Shown: positions 5,914 through 14,700 of the stretch, piece by piece
Numbering within the stretch: the stretch's first letter is position 1
Layout: each line of letters opens with the position of its first letter
Assembly (NCBI GenBank): GCA_037478835.1
Contig: JBBFLV010000009.1
Location: 58,607 to 122,606 of the forward strand
DNA: 64,000 nucleotides
Direction of reading: 5' to 3'
Source: 630D-37 sp037478835
Lineage (GTDB): Bacteria > Chloroflexota > Anaerolineae > Anaerolineales > Villigracilaceae
Made by a program: the position numbers and the translations under genes
Notes under the pieces: model-generated
Told to the model about the DNA's origin: nothing
The model's database searches: none
What the model saw: the letters and a program-made list of their open reading frames with translations, nothing else

Positions 5914-8676
5914 ATGAACGAGGTCCAGCAACGTATCGCTCAATTGCGTGCCAAGATCGCTTCTCTGGAAGTTTTGCGGGAAGAATTGGGGGAAGAATTT
6001 GTACGGGAAAAAAAGCAGGCGCTGGAAGCTGAACTGCAAACGCTTTTATCCGAAGAACCTATCTCGGTTGAGGTAGAAGAAACGCCACCGACCATTCAGA
6101 GCGGTGATCAGAGCATTGCCGTGGCCGGTGATGTGCGTCAAAGTACGATCATCCATGCCCAAACGGTCGTGCTGGCCGAACAGTTCTGGAAAGATCACAC
6201 CAGCCCTGCCGATCTCACCTCGGCGACCCAGGCCTACCTGGAATACCTCATCGAGCGCCATTCCTTCCTAAACTTCAAAGGCATGGGGGTTTCGGATCGA
6301 ATTCCTTTGCGCTTGGAACTTTTGGACCTCTATGTGCCGCTCAAAGCGCGCTTGGAACTGCCCGAAGGGGAAACCTGGAGGCGCGAAACCCTGTTGGCTG
6401 GACGGGAATTCCTGGATAGCGAGGGGAAACGTACTTGGCAGCTTGGCCGTAGCGTTTCTCTCCTGGAGTTGCTGCGCGAAGTGGATGGGTTGATCGTCCT
6501 CGGCGATCCCGGCGCCGGCAAGACCACCTTCCTCAAATACTTGGCATTGCGCCTGGCGAAAGGCGAAGGGCCGCAACTCGGCCTGGGACATCGTTTGCCG
6601 ATCCTGCTGCCGTTGGCCGCCTACGCAAACGTCCTCCAACGGGGCGAGGTGCGTCTGGATGACTTTGTCACCCACTATTTTGACGAGATTGGCCTGGATT
6701 TGCCCATTGCCGCCATGCTGAACAAGGCTTTGCACACCGGCCGGGCGCTGATCCTGCTCGATGGTCTGGATGAAGTGCGCGATCTCAACCTGCGCAACAC
6801 CGTGGTAGAGCGGGTGGTCGATTTTTATGCCTTCCACCGCCGCGCCGGCAACAAATTCGTCCTCACCAGCCGAGTGGTCGGCTATCGTGCCGTGCGCCCG
6901 GTGGCCGAGGGCCTGATCGAATGTACCCTGGTGGATTTCGAGGAAGAGGACATCCAGGCCTTCGTGGAACGCTGGACGCTGGCGCTGGAAAAACAGGCCC
7001 AAGGCAACACCCGCATTGCCCATGCCGATGCGGAACAGGAAAAGCGGGAATTGCTAGAAGCCATTCGGCGCAATCCCGGTATTCGGCGACTGGCGGCAAC
7101 ACCCCTTCTTTTGACCATCCTGGCGCTGATGAAGCGCCAAGGCGTGACCCTGCCCGAACGCCGCGTGCAGCTCTACGATGAATACATCAAAACGCTCCTC
7201 TCCACCTGGAACCGTGCCCGTAGCCTGAGCGGACGCGCTCCCAGCCGTGACCTGGATGAGATCCAGACCATGCGCGTGCTGGCTCCGTTGGCCTTTTGGA
7301 TGCATCAGGTGAACCCCGGCATGGGGTTGGTCAAAGCCGAGGAGATGCGTCGCAAGTTGGAGCAGATCTTCTATGAGCATGGTGAAGTCAACCCGCAGCA
7401 AGCGGCGCGGCAATTCCTGCAAGATGTGCGCGATCACGCCGCCTTGCTGGTCGAACGCGGCCCCGGCGAATACGGTTTCATCCACCTGACCTTTGAAGAA
7501 TACCTTGCCGCCGTGGCGATTGCCCTGCACGGCCAGGGGAACGCCCGCCCGGTCATCGATCTGCTCCTGCCGTATATCGGTGAGCAATCCTGGCGCGAGG
7601 TGATCCTGCTCACCATCGCCTATTTGGGCATCCGTCAACAATTGCCGAAGGTGGCCGGCGAAGTGGTGGAAGCCTTTTTATACACGGCGGGAGAGAACGC
7701 CGCCGAAGCCGTGCTGATGGCCGGCGAAGCAGTTCTGGATACCTGGCCTGGTGGCGTGCCACCGCACACCCGCGAGCAGGTGATCCATGCGCTGATCCCG
7801 GTCATGCAGGATGCTCGCGTGCGCGGCACCCTGCGCCGCAAGGCCGGATTGATCCTAGGACGCTTGGGCTGGCGCCCGGCCGACCTGGAACGCTTCGTCG
7901 AAGTGCCGCCGGGGGAGTTTTTATTCGGGCGCCGAAAAGAGCCGCGTCACATCCCCTATCGCTTCTGGATCGCGCGCTACCCGGTCACCAACCTGCAATT
8001 TGCCCGTTTTGTCCAGGCCGGCGGCTATCAGCGGCGCGAATTCTGGAGCGAAGCCGGCTGGGAATGGCGCACCGGCAAATACGACGCGCGCCGGCTCGAG
8101 GTCCTGGAACGGGATTGGCTGGAACATCGTCCTCCTTCGCAGCGCAATGCCCCATACTACTGGCATAACACCGACCTGGGGAATCCGATCTGTCCCGTCG
8201 TCGGCGTAAACTGGTACGAGGCCGAGGCCTACTGTCGCTGGCTCACCACCCAGATCATCTCGATCCCGCCGGGCTATGTAGTGCGCCTGCCGACCGAAGA
8301 AGAATGGGAACGCGCCGCCCGCGGTACCGAAGGCTGGGAATATCCCTGGGGAAACGAATTCCAGCGTCACGCCGCCAACACCTGGGAAGCCGCGCCGAAT
8401 TCCTCTTCCGGACTGGGCGGCACCACCGCCGTTTGCACCTACCCGCAAGGCGTGAGCCCGGTAGGGGCCTGGGATATGAGCGGCAACGTTTGGGAATGGA
8501 TCAATGCATGGTATGACGAGGACCGGCGTTATCGCGTGGTGCGCGGCGGTTCCTGGATCGGCTATCAGTGGTTTGCGCGCACGTCCTTTTGCAACTGGTC
8601 AATTCCGCTCACTTTCAACGATGATCTGGGCTTTCGTCCGGTCATCGCCCCACAAAATCCCGAGGAGGTCTCATGA
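5914..8676 (+). CDS. NACHT STAND NTPase with C-terminal FGE/C-lectin-fold domain
   Basis: 920 residues. Residues 1-48 form a coiled coil. Residues 59-80 hold a short repeated motif (IQSGDQSIAVAGDV). The NACHT core follows, with Walker A GDPGAGKTTFLKYL (about 197-210), Walker B ALILLDGLDEVRD (about 278-290) and FVLTSRVVGYR (about 315-325). Helical repeats run to about 650. Residues 658-910 are an FGE-sulfatase-type domain (IPYRFWIARYPVTNLQFARF, GNVWEW, RGGSW). The Cys pair used by true formylglycine-generating enzymes is not evident, so this part is probably a ligand-binding C-type-lectin fold, not an enzyme. Such proteins act as bacterial NLR-like sensors in conflict systems. It is coupled to the next gene by ATGA. 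Confidence 0.9.
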   Translation: MNEVQQRIAQLRAKIASLEVLREELGEEFVREKKQALEAELQTLLSEEPISVEVEETPPTIQSGDQSIAVAGDVRQSTIIHAQTVVLAEQFWKDHTSPADLTSATQAYLEYLIERHSFLNFKGMGVSDRIPLRLELLDLYVPLKARLELPEGETWRRETLLAGREFLDSEGKRTWQLGRSVSLLELLREVDGLIVLGDPGAGKTTFLKYLALRLAKGEGPQLGLGHRLPILLPLAAYANVLQRGEVRLDDFVTHYFDEIGLDLPIAAMLNKALHTGRALILLDGLDEVRDLNLRNTVVERVVDFYAFHRRAGNKFVLTSRVVGYRAVRPVAEGLIECTLVDFEEEDIQAFVERWTLALEKQAQGNTRIAHADAEQEKRELLEAIRRNPGIRRLAATPLLLTILALMKRQGVTLPERRVQLYDEYIKTLLSTWNRARSLSGRAPSRDLDEIQTMRVLAPLAFWMHQVNPGMGLVKAEEMRRKLEQIFYEHGEVNPQQAARQFLQDVRDHAALLVERGPGEYGFIHLTFEEYLAAVAIALHGQGNARPVIDLLLPYIGEQSWREVILLTIAYLGIRQQLPKVAGEVVEAFLYTAGENAAEAVLMAGEAVLDTWPGGVPPHTREQVIHALIPVMQDARVRGTLRRKAGLILGRLGWRPADLERFVEVPPGEFLFGRRKEPRHIPYRFWIARYPVTNLQFARFVQAGGYQRREFWSEAGWEWRTGKYDARRLEVLERDWLEHRPPSQRNAPYYWHNTDLGNPICPVVGVNWYEAEAYCRWLTTQIISIPPGYVVRLPTEEEWERAARGTEGWEYPWGNEFQRHAANTWEAAPNSSSGLGGTTAVCTYPQGVSPVGAWDMSGNVWEWINAWYDEDRRYRVVRGGSWIGYQWFARTSFCNWSIPLTFNDDLGFRPVIAPQNPEEVS
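8557..8637 (+). other. candidate DGR-type variable region at the NACHT-FGE C-terminus
   Basis: Codes for residues 882-908. After RGGSW the usual Asn-rich FGE consensus is replaced at nearly every Asn/Arg position by bulky, varied residues (I, G, Y, W, F, F, W, S, I, T, F), while frame residues such as A-R, P and L-G-F-R stay. This is the pattern of a diversity-generating retroelement target. No reverse transcriptase or template repeat lies in the window, so the call is tentative. Confidence 0.35.
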
Positions 8677-9083
8677 GCCCGAAAAGCAAATCTCGCCCTT
8701 CCATTCAGGCCGGCGATCGCAGTGTGGTGATCGGCGGGGATGCCAGCAACAACATCATCATCACCGGCGATGGAAACGTCGCCCATCTTTCTTCCCCCTT
8801 CGAGCCGATCTACCGCCGTCTCGCCGAGGACCCGCGGCTGGATGCCACGGAAAAGGCCGATGCGCGTGCCGAGCTCCAGGAAATCGAAGCCGAAGCGCGC
8901 AAACCGACCGCCGATGAATCCTTCCTGGAGCGCCGTCTGCGCAACCTGCGGCGCATCGCCCCGGATATCCTCGATGTGGTGTTGGCAACCCTTGCCAGCC
9001 CGGCGGCCGGCTTCAGCCTGGTGGCGCGCAAAGTGGCCGAACGAATGCGCGCCGAGGCGGCCAAATCAGGAGGTAGCTCATGA
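8673..9083 (+). CDS. small TRADD-N-like conflict-system partner protein
   Basis: 136 residues. Residues 9-36 form a Gly/Asp/Asn-rich strand motif (IQAGDRSVVIGGDASNNIII) that matches residues 59-80 of the NACHT protein. After it come helices with EKADARAELQEIEAEARKP and then LRRIAPDILDVVLATLASPA. This architecture, a GD-motif region and then a compact helical domain ending in A-P-D-I-x-x-V-x-x-x-L-x-x-P, is what I know as the bacterial TRADD-N-like adaptor found beside STAND NTPases; the assignment is from memory of the family pattern. Both ends overlap their neighbours by ATGA, so it is made in step with the ATPase. Confidence 0.7.
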   Translation: MSPKSKSRPSIQAGDRSVVIGGDASNNIIITGDGNVAHLSSPFEPIYRRLAEDPRLDATEKADARAELQEIEAEARKPTADESFLERRLRNLRRIAPDILDVVLATLASPAAGFSLVARKVAERMRAEAAKSGGSS

Positions 9084-9985
9084 AGCGCCGACTTCTCCTC
9101 CTTCTGCCGATTCTCTTGCTTCTCTGGACGGTGCGCGCGGCGCAGGCCGGAGGTCCCGTCACGCCCCTTCCGCCCACCGCCACGGCCACCCCTACCGTCA
9201 CTCCTTCGGCTACCGCTCCGGCGATCACACCGGGCGTCACCGCCACGCCTACGGCAACCGCTGTGCCTTTGACCTATGCCCTGGTGAACGTGCCGGATAA
9301 GGGGACGCTGCACATGCGTTCGCGCCCCGATATTCAAAGCCGCATCGTCGGCGCGTTGGCCGCGCAGCAGAAAAACGTCCCGCTCACCGGCCGGACCTTC
9401 GGCACCATCCCCCGCATTTGGTACGAAGTGCGGCGCACCGGCGGCGGGACGGGGTGGATCAGCTCCTACTACGTCGTGGAATACATGCCGTCCGAAGCGT
9501 TTTGCCGCGATGAGCGCATCCGTCCGCTGATCGAAAACCTGGCGCGCACCATCCAAAACCTGGATGGGGCCGGCTTCGCCCGTCTGGTCAGCCCGATGCA
9601 CGGGGTGACCGTGCGGCTCACCGCCCAGGGCACGCCGTATAACTTCCTGGAACTTTATGCCCGCTATCTCTTTTGGAGCACCTACCCCATCCCCTGGGGT
9701 AAAGTGCCGCCCTCCGGCAAGGCGATGACCGGCTCTTTCAAGGACCTGGTCACGCCGCGGCTGAAGGAAGTCTTCACGGCCTCCTACGAATTGTATTGCA
9801 ACGATGCCTCCAAACTGGTCGGCTATCTTTCGCCCTGGCCGGTAGAATATCAAAACGTCAACTTCTACACCGTCTTCAAGCCGGAAAGCCGAGCCGGTGC
9901 CGGCGATTGGCGCGCCTGGCTGGTGGGCATTGACTATGTCTATCAACAGCCGTATCTCTTTGCGCTGATCCACTATCAACCTTAG
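9080..9985 (+). CDS. secreted SH3-domain protein with Thr/Pro linker
   Basis: 301 residues. A signal peptide (MKRRLLLLLPILLLLW, cleavage near AQA-G) is followed by a Thr/Pro/Ala-rich linker (about residues 27-65), then a bacterial SH3b-like domain with LHMRSRPDIQSRIVGAL and GGTGWISSYYV (about 75-130). The rest (about 135-301) is an unrecognised domain with several Trp and Tyr. SH3b domains usually bind cell-wall or glycan ligands. The start overlaps the previous stop by ATGA, so it is translationally coupled to the conflict module, although its product leaves the cytoplasm. Confidence 0.75.
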   Translation: MKRRLLLLLPILLLLWTVRAAQAGGPVTPLPPTATATPTVTPSATAPAITPGVTATPTATAVPLTYALVNVPDKGTLHMRSRPDIQSRIVGALAAQQKNVPLTGRTFGTIPRIWYEVRRTGGGTGWISSYYVVEYMPSEAFCRDERIRPLIENLARTIQNLDGAGFARLVSPMHGVTVRLTAQGTPYNFLELYARYLFWSTYPIPWGKVPPSGKAMTGSFKDLVTPRLKEVFTASYELYCNDASKLVGYLSPWPVEYQNVNFYTVFKPESRAGAGDWRAWLVGIDYVYQQPYLFALIHYQP

Positions 9986-9993
9986 AGGAGGCT

Positions 9994-10314
9994 ATGACAA
10001 AGATCATTGCCGTCATCACCACTACGGCCACGCTCGAAGAAGCGCAGCGGATAGCCCGAACGCTGGTCGAGCGCCGACTGGCGGCCTGTGCTCAGATTTC
10101 CACCATCGAAAGCTTCTATCGCTGGAAGGGAGAGGTCCAGCACGATCGCGAATATCGCCTCTTGCTAAAGACCACGGAGGAACGCTACCCTGAAATCGAG
10201 CAGGCGATTCGCGAACTCCATTCCTACGAACTGCCGGCCATTTTTGCCTTCCCTGTGGAGCAAGCCTTTGCAGAATATGCCTTGTGGGTGAGCGAAAGTG
10301 TGAAAGAAGCCTGA
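9994..10314 (+). CDS. cutA: divalent-cation tolerance protein CutA
   Basis: 106 residues, the full length of the trimeric CutA1 family. It shows ERRLAACAQI, FYRWKGEVQHDREYRLLLKT and HSYELPAIFAFPVE, the three characteristic blocks. CutA1 is a very stable ferredoxin-like trimer linked to copper and other metal tolerance, though its mechanism is unsettled. A strong AGAGGAGG-like ribosome site precedes the ATG, 8 bases after the SH3 gene. A cupredoxin follows, so the neighbourhood has a copper theme. Confidence 0.95.
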   Translation: MTKIIAVITTTATLEEAQRIARTLVERRLAACAQISTIESFYRWKGEVQHDREYRLLLKTTEERYPEIEQAIRELHSYELPAIFAFPVEQAFAEYALWVSESVKEA

Positions 10315-10315
10315 A

Positions 10316-10335
10316 AATCACCCTTTTGGGTGATT
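10316..10335 (+). terminator. hairpin after cutA
   Basis: AATCACCC-TTTT-GGGTGATT, an 8-bp perfect stem right after the cutA stop. It lacks a run of T, so it may be a weak terminator or an RNA-stabilising stem. Confidence 0.5.
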
Positions 10336-10400
10336 ACAAAACCTTTGGAATGGGATAACATAGAGATTACATATCCTAATTCTGAAAGGAGAAGTGGAAC

Positions 10401-10805
10401 ATGAAACGCTTCTGGCTTGCTCTGGTGCTTTTGGCTACCCTTCTGGCTGCCTGTAGCACACAGGCCGCTCAGCCATCCACCAGCTTTTCGGTCGAGCTCT
10501 CTGACTTCAAATTCACCCCGGACAAGTTTGTCGTTCCGGCCGGTCAGACGATCACGCTCAACATGAGCAACAAAGGCGCGGTCGAACACGAATTTGTGAT
10601 CATCAAGAAGGGTGAGCAGATCACCATGCCCTTCAACGAGGATGACGAAGAAAAGGTCTATTGGGAACATGAGCTGGGCCCTGGCCAGAGCGAGACGGTC
10701 ACCTTCGTAGCGCCTTCCGAGCCGGGCGAATACGAGGTCATCTGCGGCATTGAAGGTCACCTTGAGGCCGGCATGAAAGGCACACTGACGGTCGTCGCGC
10801 CCTAA
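10401..10805 (+). CDS. cupredoxin-domain lipoprotein
   Basis: 134 residues. The signal peptide ends in a lipobox (LLAAC, Cys18), so the protein should be tethered outside the membrane. The rest is one plastocyanin-like beta sandwich. Ligands of a type 1 copper site are visible: His63 in VEHEF, then Cys115, His120 and Met125 in the CGIEGHLEAGM segment. It probably carries electrons in or near a respiratory chain, or handles copper. A GAAAGGAGAAG ribosome site precedes the ATG. The stop codon is followed at once by a triple palindromic repeat (10806-10880). Confidence 0.9.
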   Translation: MKRFWLALVLLATLLAACSTQAAQPSTSFSVELSDFKFTPDKFVVPAGQTITLNMSNKGAVEHEFVIIKKGEQITMPFNEDDEEKVYWEHELGPGQSETVTFVAPSEPGEYEVICGIEGHLEAGMKGTLTVVAP

Positions 10806-10882
10806 GTAGCGCAACTGCTTGCGTTTGCTTTGTAACGCAAATGCTCGCATTTGCTTCGTAGCGCAAGTGCTTGCATTTGCCC
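10806..10882. repeat. three tandem CAAAYGCTNGCRTTTG palindromes, 26-base period
   Basis: Palindromic cores at 10812-10827, 10838-10853 and 10864-10879, each 26 bases apart and flanked by GTAGCG or GTAACG. The array begins directly after the TAA of the cupredoxin gene. The same core is found at 40382-40399 and 60642-60689. Confidence 0.85.
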
Positions 10883-10936
10883 AGAGCAAACGATCCTTTC
10901 TGCATCATCCCTTGCGTTTCCTTAACCCATAACAAA

Positions 10937-10991
10937 GCAAATCCCCGTGCACACTTACCCCGCTTTCCAACGCGCGGGGATTTTTGCTTTT
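10937..10991 (+). terminator. intrinsic terminator for the cupredoxin gene
   Basis: GCAAATCCCCG pairs with CGGGGATTTTTGC across a loop of about 27 bases, and the right arm runs into a T-rich tail (TTTTTGCTTTTTGG) on the plus strand. Confidence 0.65.
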
Positions 10992-11024
10992 TGGTTCGCC
11001 GCGTTTGATCTTCAAAACAAAAAA

Positions 11025-11051
11025 CCACAAAGCCCCGGTGGAGCTTTGTGG
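11025..11051 (-). terminator. intrinsic terminator for bioY
   Basis: CCACAAAGC and GCTTTGTGG form a perfect 9-bp stem. On the minus strand it is followed by TTTTTTGTTTTG, placing a T-rich tail 24 bases after the bioY stop codon. Confidence 0.8.
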
Positions 11052-11074
11052 CCCTCTCGTTGCAAGTGTTGCCT

Positions 11075-11671
11075 TCAGTTTATCTCGCTGTGCGGGGCAA
11101 TTCCCTGTGCCAGTTTCCAGGCCGAAGGCAAAGCGATCGAAGCCAGCAGCAATTTCAGGGCGTCCCCGATCAGAAAAGGGAGCAGGCCTTTTTCAACGGC
11201 CGCCGGCAAGCCGATATACATTGCCAGCCAGGAGACTCCGGCCAGATAAATGATTGCAGTGCCGACCAGGAAGGGCAGGAACGAGGTGCGCATTCTGCGC
11301 TCCAGGCCGCGCTCGGCCATGCGGCCGATGACATAGGCCGCCAGCACGAACCCGATCAGATAGCCACCGGTCGGGCCGGTCAGATGGGCGAATCCAGCGG
11401 CACCGCCGGCGAAGACGGGCAATCCACCCAGCCCCATGGTCAGATAAAGCATCAGTGCGGCCGCCCCGCGTCCGGCTCCCAGCGCTGCGCCGACCAGCAG
11501 CACGGCGAATGTTTGTCCCGTGATCGGCACCGGCGTGAAGGGCAGGAGGATGCGCACCTGAGCCAAGAGCGCCACCCACAGCGCGCCGGCCACGATCAGC
11601 AAGGCCTCACGCACTTTCTGATTTGCGTTCGGCAACCAACGAACGGCGAGGAAAGAGGCAAGAGGGGTCAT
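11075..11671 (-). CDS. bioY: biotin transporter BioY (ECF S component)
   Basis: 198 residues with six membrane segments. LLPFTPVPITGQTFAVLLVG and LPVFAGG-GF-HLTGPTGGYLIGF are the BioY hallmark motifs of the biotin-binding S component of energy-coupling-factor transporters. No EcfA or EcfT genes are next to it, so it may work alone or with a shared module elsewhere. I chose the ATG at 11671 because AAGGAGT sits about 7 bases before it; an upstream in-frame ATG at 11698 has no such site. Confidence 0.95.
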   Translation of the reverse strand: MTPLASFLAVRWLPNANQKVREALLIVAGALWVALLAQVRILLPFTPVPITGQTFAVLLVGAALGAGRGAAALMLYLTMGLGGLPVFAGGAAGFAHLTGPTGGYLIGFVLAAYVIGRMAERGLERRMRTSFLPFLVGTAIIYLAGVSWLAMYIGLPAAVEKGLLPFLIGDALKLLLASIALPSAWKLAQGIAPHSEIN

Positions 11672-11763
11672 TTTGGACTCCTTGAGCAAGAGGATCATCG
11701 TGAAGTCACCTTACTTAACTCGTTCTCCCTGCTTTCGTTTCGCCGAAAGTTGCGCCATCCTCT

Positions 11764-11796
11764 CACCGTCCTGCCGGCTATGGTCTACCGTCCACT
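11764..11796 (+). repeat. short CCGTCYA heptamer remnant, copy B
   Basis: ACCGTCCTGCC and GGTCTACCGTCCAC in the spacer between bioY and the large membrane protein, a small copy of the dispersed heptamer family. Confidence 0.6.
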
Positions 11797-11799
11797 TTA

Positions 11800-14700
11800 T
11801 CATGGATTCCACTTGCTCAGACGGTCGCGCAGATCGGAAAGTCGCTCACGTTGCCAGACAGCCAGGATGCCCAGGAGGATGAAAAGGATGCCGGTGCAAC
11901 CGATCATGATCACAGTCGTCAGGCCACGTAGGACACTGAAGATCACCGTTATGACCCCCAACACGACGACGAGGATAGGCGTGAAGACCAAGCTACGTGA
12001 GCGAAAAACCAACCCGTAAAACATGACTGCAATGGATTGGAAGAATAGGGCAGTAAAGTAGTTCAGTGCGTTAGTGGAAATCATCTGAATGTAGGTGGTA
12101 CCGAGCAGGACCAGTTGCGAAACCATTCCTGTCAGAAAAGCGGCTGTATTGGCGCCGGAGCGGGTCAGGAAATAGTGCATAATCAGGCCGAGCAGTGCTG
12201 CGCCAACCGAAAAGAACTGTGGCTGTGTGACTTGAAGCTCGATCAAGATGATGTAGTAGGCCATCAAATAGAGACCGTTGGCGGGGAATCCAAGCCAGAC
12301 ATTGCGACGGTAAAAGGCTTCGATTGCCCAAAGCGTGGCGGCAATCGCTACCGGTACGCTGACCCACAGGCCAGAATTTTCGGTTGGAGCGGATAGGGCT
12401 GTAGCGGTGGCAATCAGAAGCCCGCTCACACGGCGGATTTGCCCCCAGTCCTTGGGCCAATCAAAGAATCCCAAGAAATAGCAGGCCAGGGAGAATAGGG
12501 TCAAGAGACCGGTCCACTGCTTCAATCCGGCGGTGCCGGCAACGGTCAAAGTGGTGATGGCGAGCGAGGCATTGAAGAGAAACGATAAACTCGAATTGCG
12601 GTACACCAGGGCATAGGCCAGAAAGAGCAGGGTATAGGTAAGGCTGATGGCCAACTCCAACCCGGAAGCAGTTTGCCATTCAGTTAACAAAAAGATGTTT
12701 CCCCACAAGGCTGCCAGCCAGCCTGCTAGCCGTGGCAGGTTCTTGTTTTCTGTGCGATGACGTAGCGTTCGCTCAAAAAACATGTCCAGTCCGAGCAGGA
12801 TGACACTAGAGCTCATCAGATACAGATCGAGGGCCTTGACCTGATTTTCCTGTAAAACGAAGGTCATTGCCAGTACATAGAGGCCGTGAACTACGATCTC
12901 AAGCCAGGCAAACCGTTCAAACATTTCGATGACAAATAGGATGCCGATCACACCAACGTACAGGCCATCTCCAGGGCCTTTATACAAACCGGCAGCAAGG
13001 GAAATCAGCAGACCCGGTATCAATCCCGACCAGCGCAGGACATCTGCCCAGGAGCTCTCTTTTCCGAAACGTATAAGGAGATAACCAACCGAGTAATAGA
13101 GTGTAAATAAGACGGTCAGAGCAGGCAACCACCCGTTCAGGTCAAAGTAACGCAGCACATAGAGCAATCCGATCGGAAGGTAACCGGTGAAAATTGCCAG
13201 AAGAGCCGGCATCCGAAAGCGCAGCGCATAGCCCAACCCGATCAGTGCATAAAAAACAAAAGCCATCGTTGCGCGGAGCGAATCTGCCCGAGAAGCAAAG
13301 AGGGAGATAAGCGTTGCGGCTACTAGAATGCTAAGAGTAAAGAAACGTAGCGGCCAGCGCCAGCTCGGTTGAGAAGAAAATTCGCCGGCAAGTCCCCAGT
13401 CTAACAAAGCCAGTGGCAAAAGCAGCCCTGAAGTGATGAAAATAATGTGGAGATTGAGTGCTCGAACGGATGGAAGGGTGAAAAAGAGGAACCAGGTTAC
13501 TATCCAACAGACAATGGCGAAGGTCCAGATCCAAAAGCGTGTCTTACGAACGTGGGCCATGGTAAGCACGAGGGCAGAAGTAAAGAACAGGAGAAAGCCC
13601 AGCCATTCGCCTTCATTTCTGCCGATCAGGCTGCCGATGAAGAGGAGCGGCAGACTTGCCAAATGCAAGGGCAGATCGTAAGCCGCCACCCGATTTTTGC
13701 CAAAGGCCGAAGCTATTTCTCCTGCTAGGAACAGCGCCAAACCCCATATCCACCAGCCGAATGCAAAGGCCGCATTGGATGGTTGGACTTCGTTGAGTAC
13801 CATCCAGGCAACCGGCATAAGCGTTACAGCTGCAAAGAAGCGGAATGGGGGAAACGGGATCACGAGATCACTGATGACATAGAAAATGGAAAAGAGCAAC
13901 CAGGTCAGCGCAAATAACAGCCACGAAGTCCCGGTATCTGTGAAAAGACCCATAAACAGGTTGTAAACGATCAGGAGTCCTGAGATGATCACAAGGACAA
14001 ACTCAAAGCCCTGTACCAGCAGATAGAGGGGCAGAGCAAAGTCGCGTGATTGCCATTTCTTGAGCCACCAGGCCCCGATCAGACCCAATAAGCCGGTAAC
14101 GGTCATCGAAAACACGAAGAATTCGCCGCCTTCTATGGAAGGAATGCTAAAATGCCAGGTGGCAGTGGCCAGCGCACCGAAAGCAGCCAGCGAGAAAAAG
14201 CGCGAAACATACAACCAAGTGCTCAATCCCCATACGGCCGACATGATTAAAAAGACAACCATCCAGTAGGTTGTTTTTTGCCTTCCTGCCAATCCGAGCA
14301 GATCGGATTGAACACCGCTCGAAATAAGCAGTAAACTTGAGAAAACCAACCAAAGAATGAAGCTGGGCTGTTGCAGACGCTTTTTCAGAAGTAATGCGCC
14401 CGCCCCAAATGTCAGAGAAGCGCCTAACAGGATTGGGAGACGCAGCGTCTCGACCAGGGCCGCCAAGATGAGAGCCGCAGCGATGACAAAAAACGCACCC
14501 AGGTAGAGTGCAATTTTTATGCTTGATTCAGAGAGGAAAATGGCCGCAAGCGAAGTACGCGATGACGTGGGAGTCTCGAATGGGGTAGATAACACCGGCG
14601 AGGCCACCGGAGCAGATGCCGGTTCAGGAACAGGGGGTTCCATCTCAAAGCTCGGAGTCTCGGATTCGGAAACGGACTGGTCTGCGGAAGAAGGAGTGGT

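Noticed and set aside
7921..8676. FGE domain as a true formylglycine-generating enzyme
   Set aside because: The catalytic Cys pair near the C-terminus is not seen and no sulfatase is nearby.
8810..9979. Long minus-strand open frame of 389 codons
   Set aside because: It is antisense to the TRADD-N-like and SH3 genes and is compositionally typical of a GC-rich shadow.
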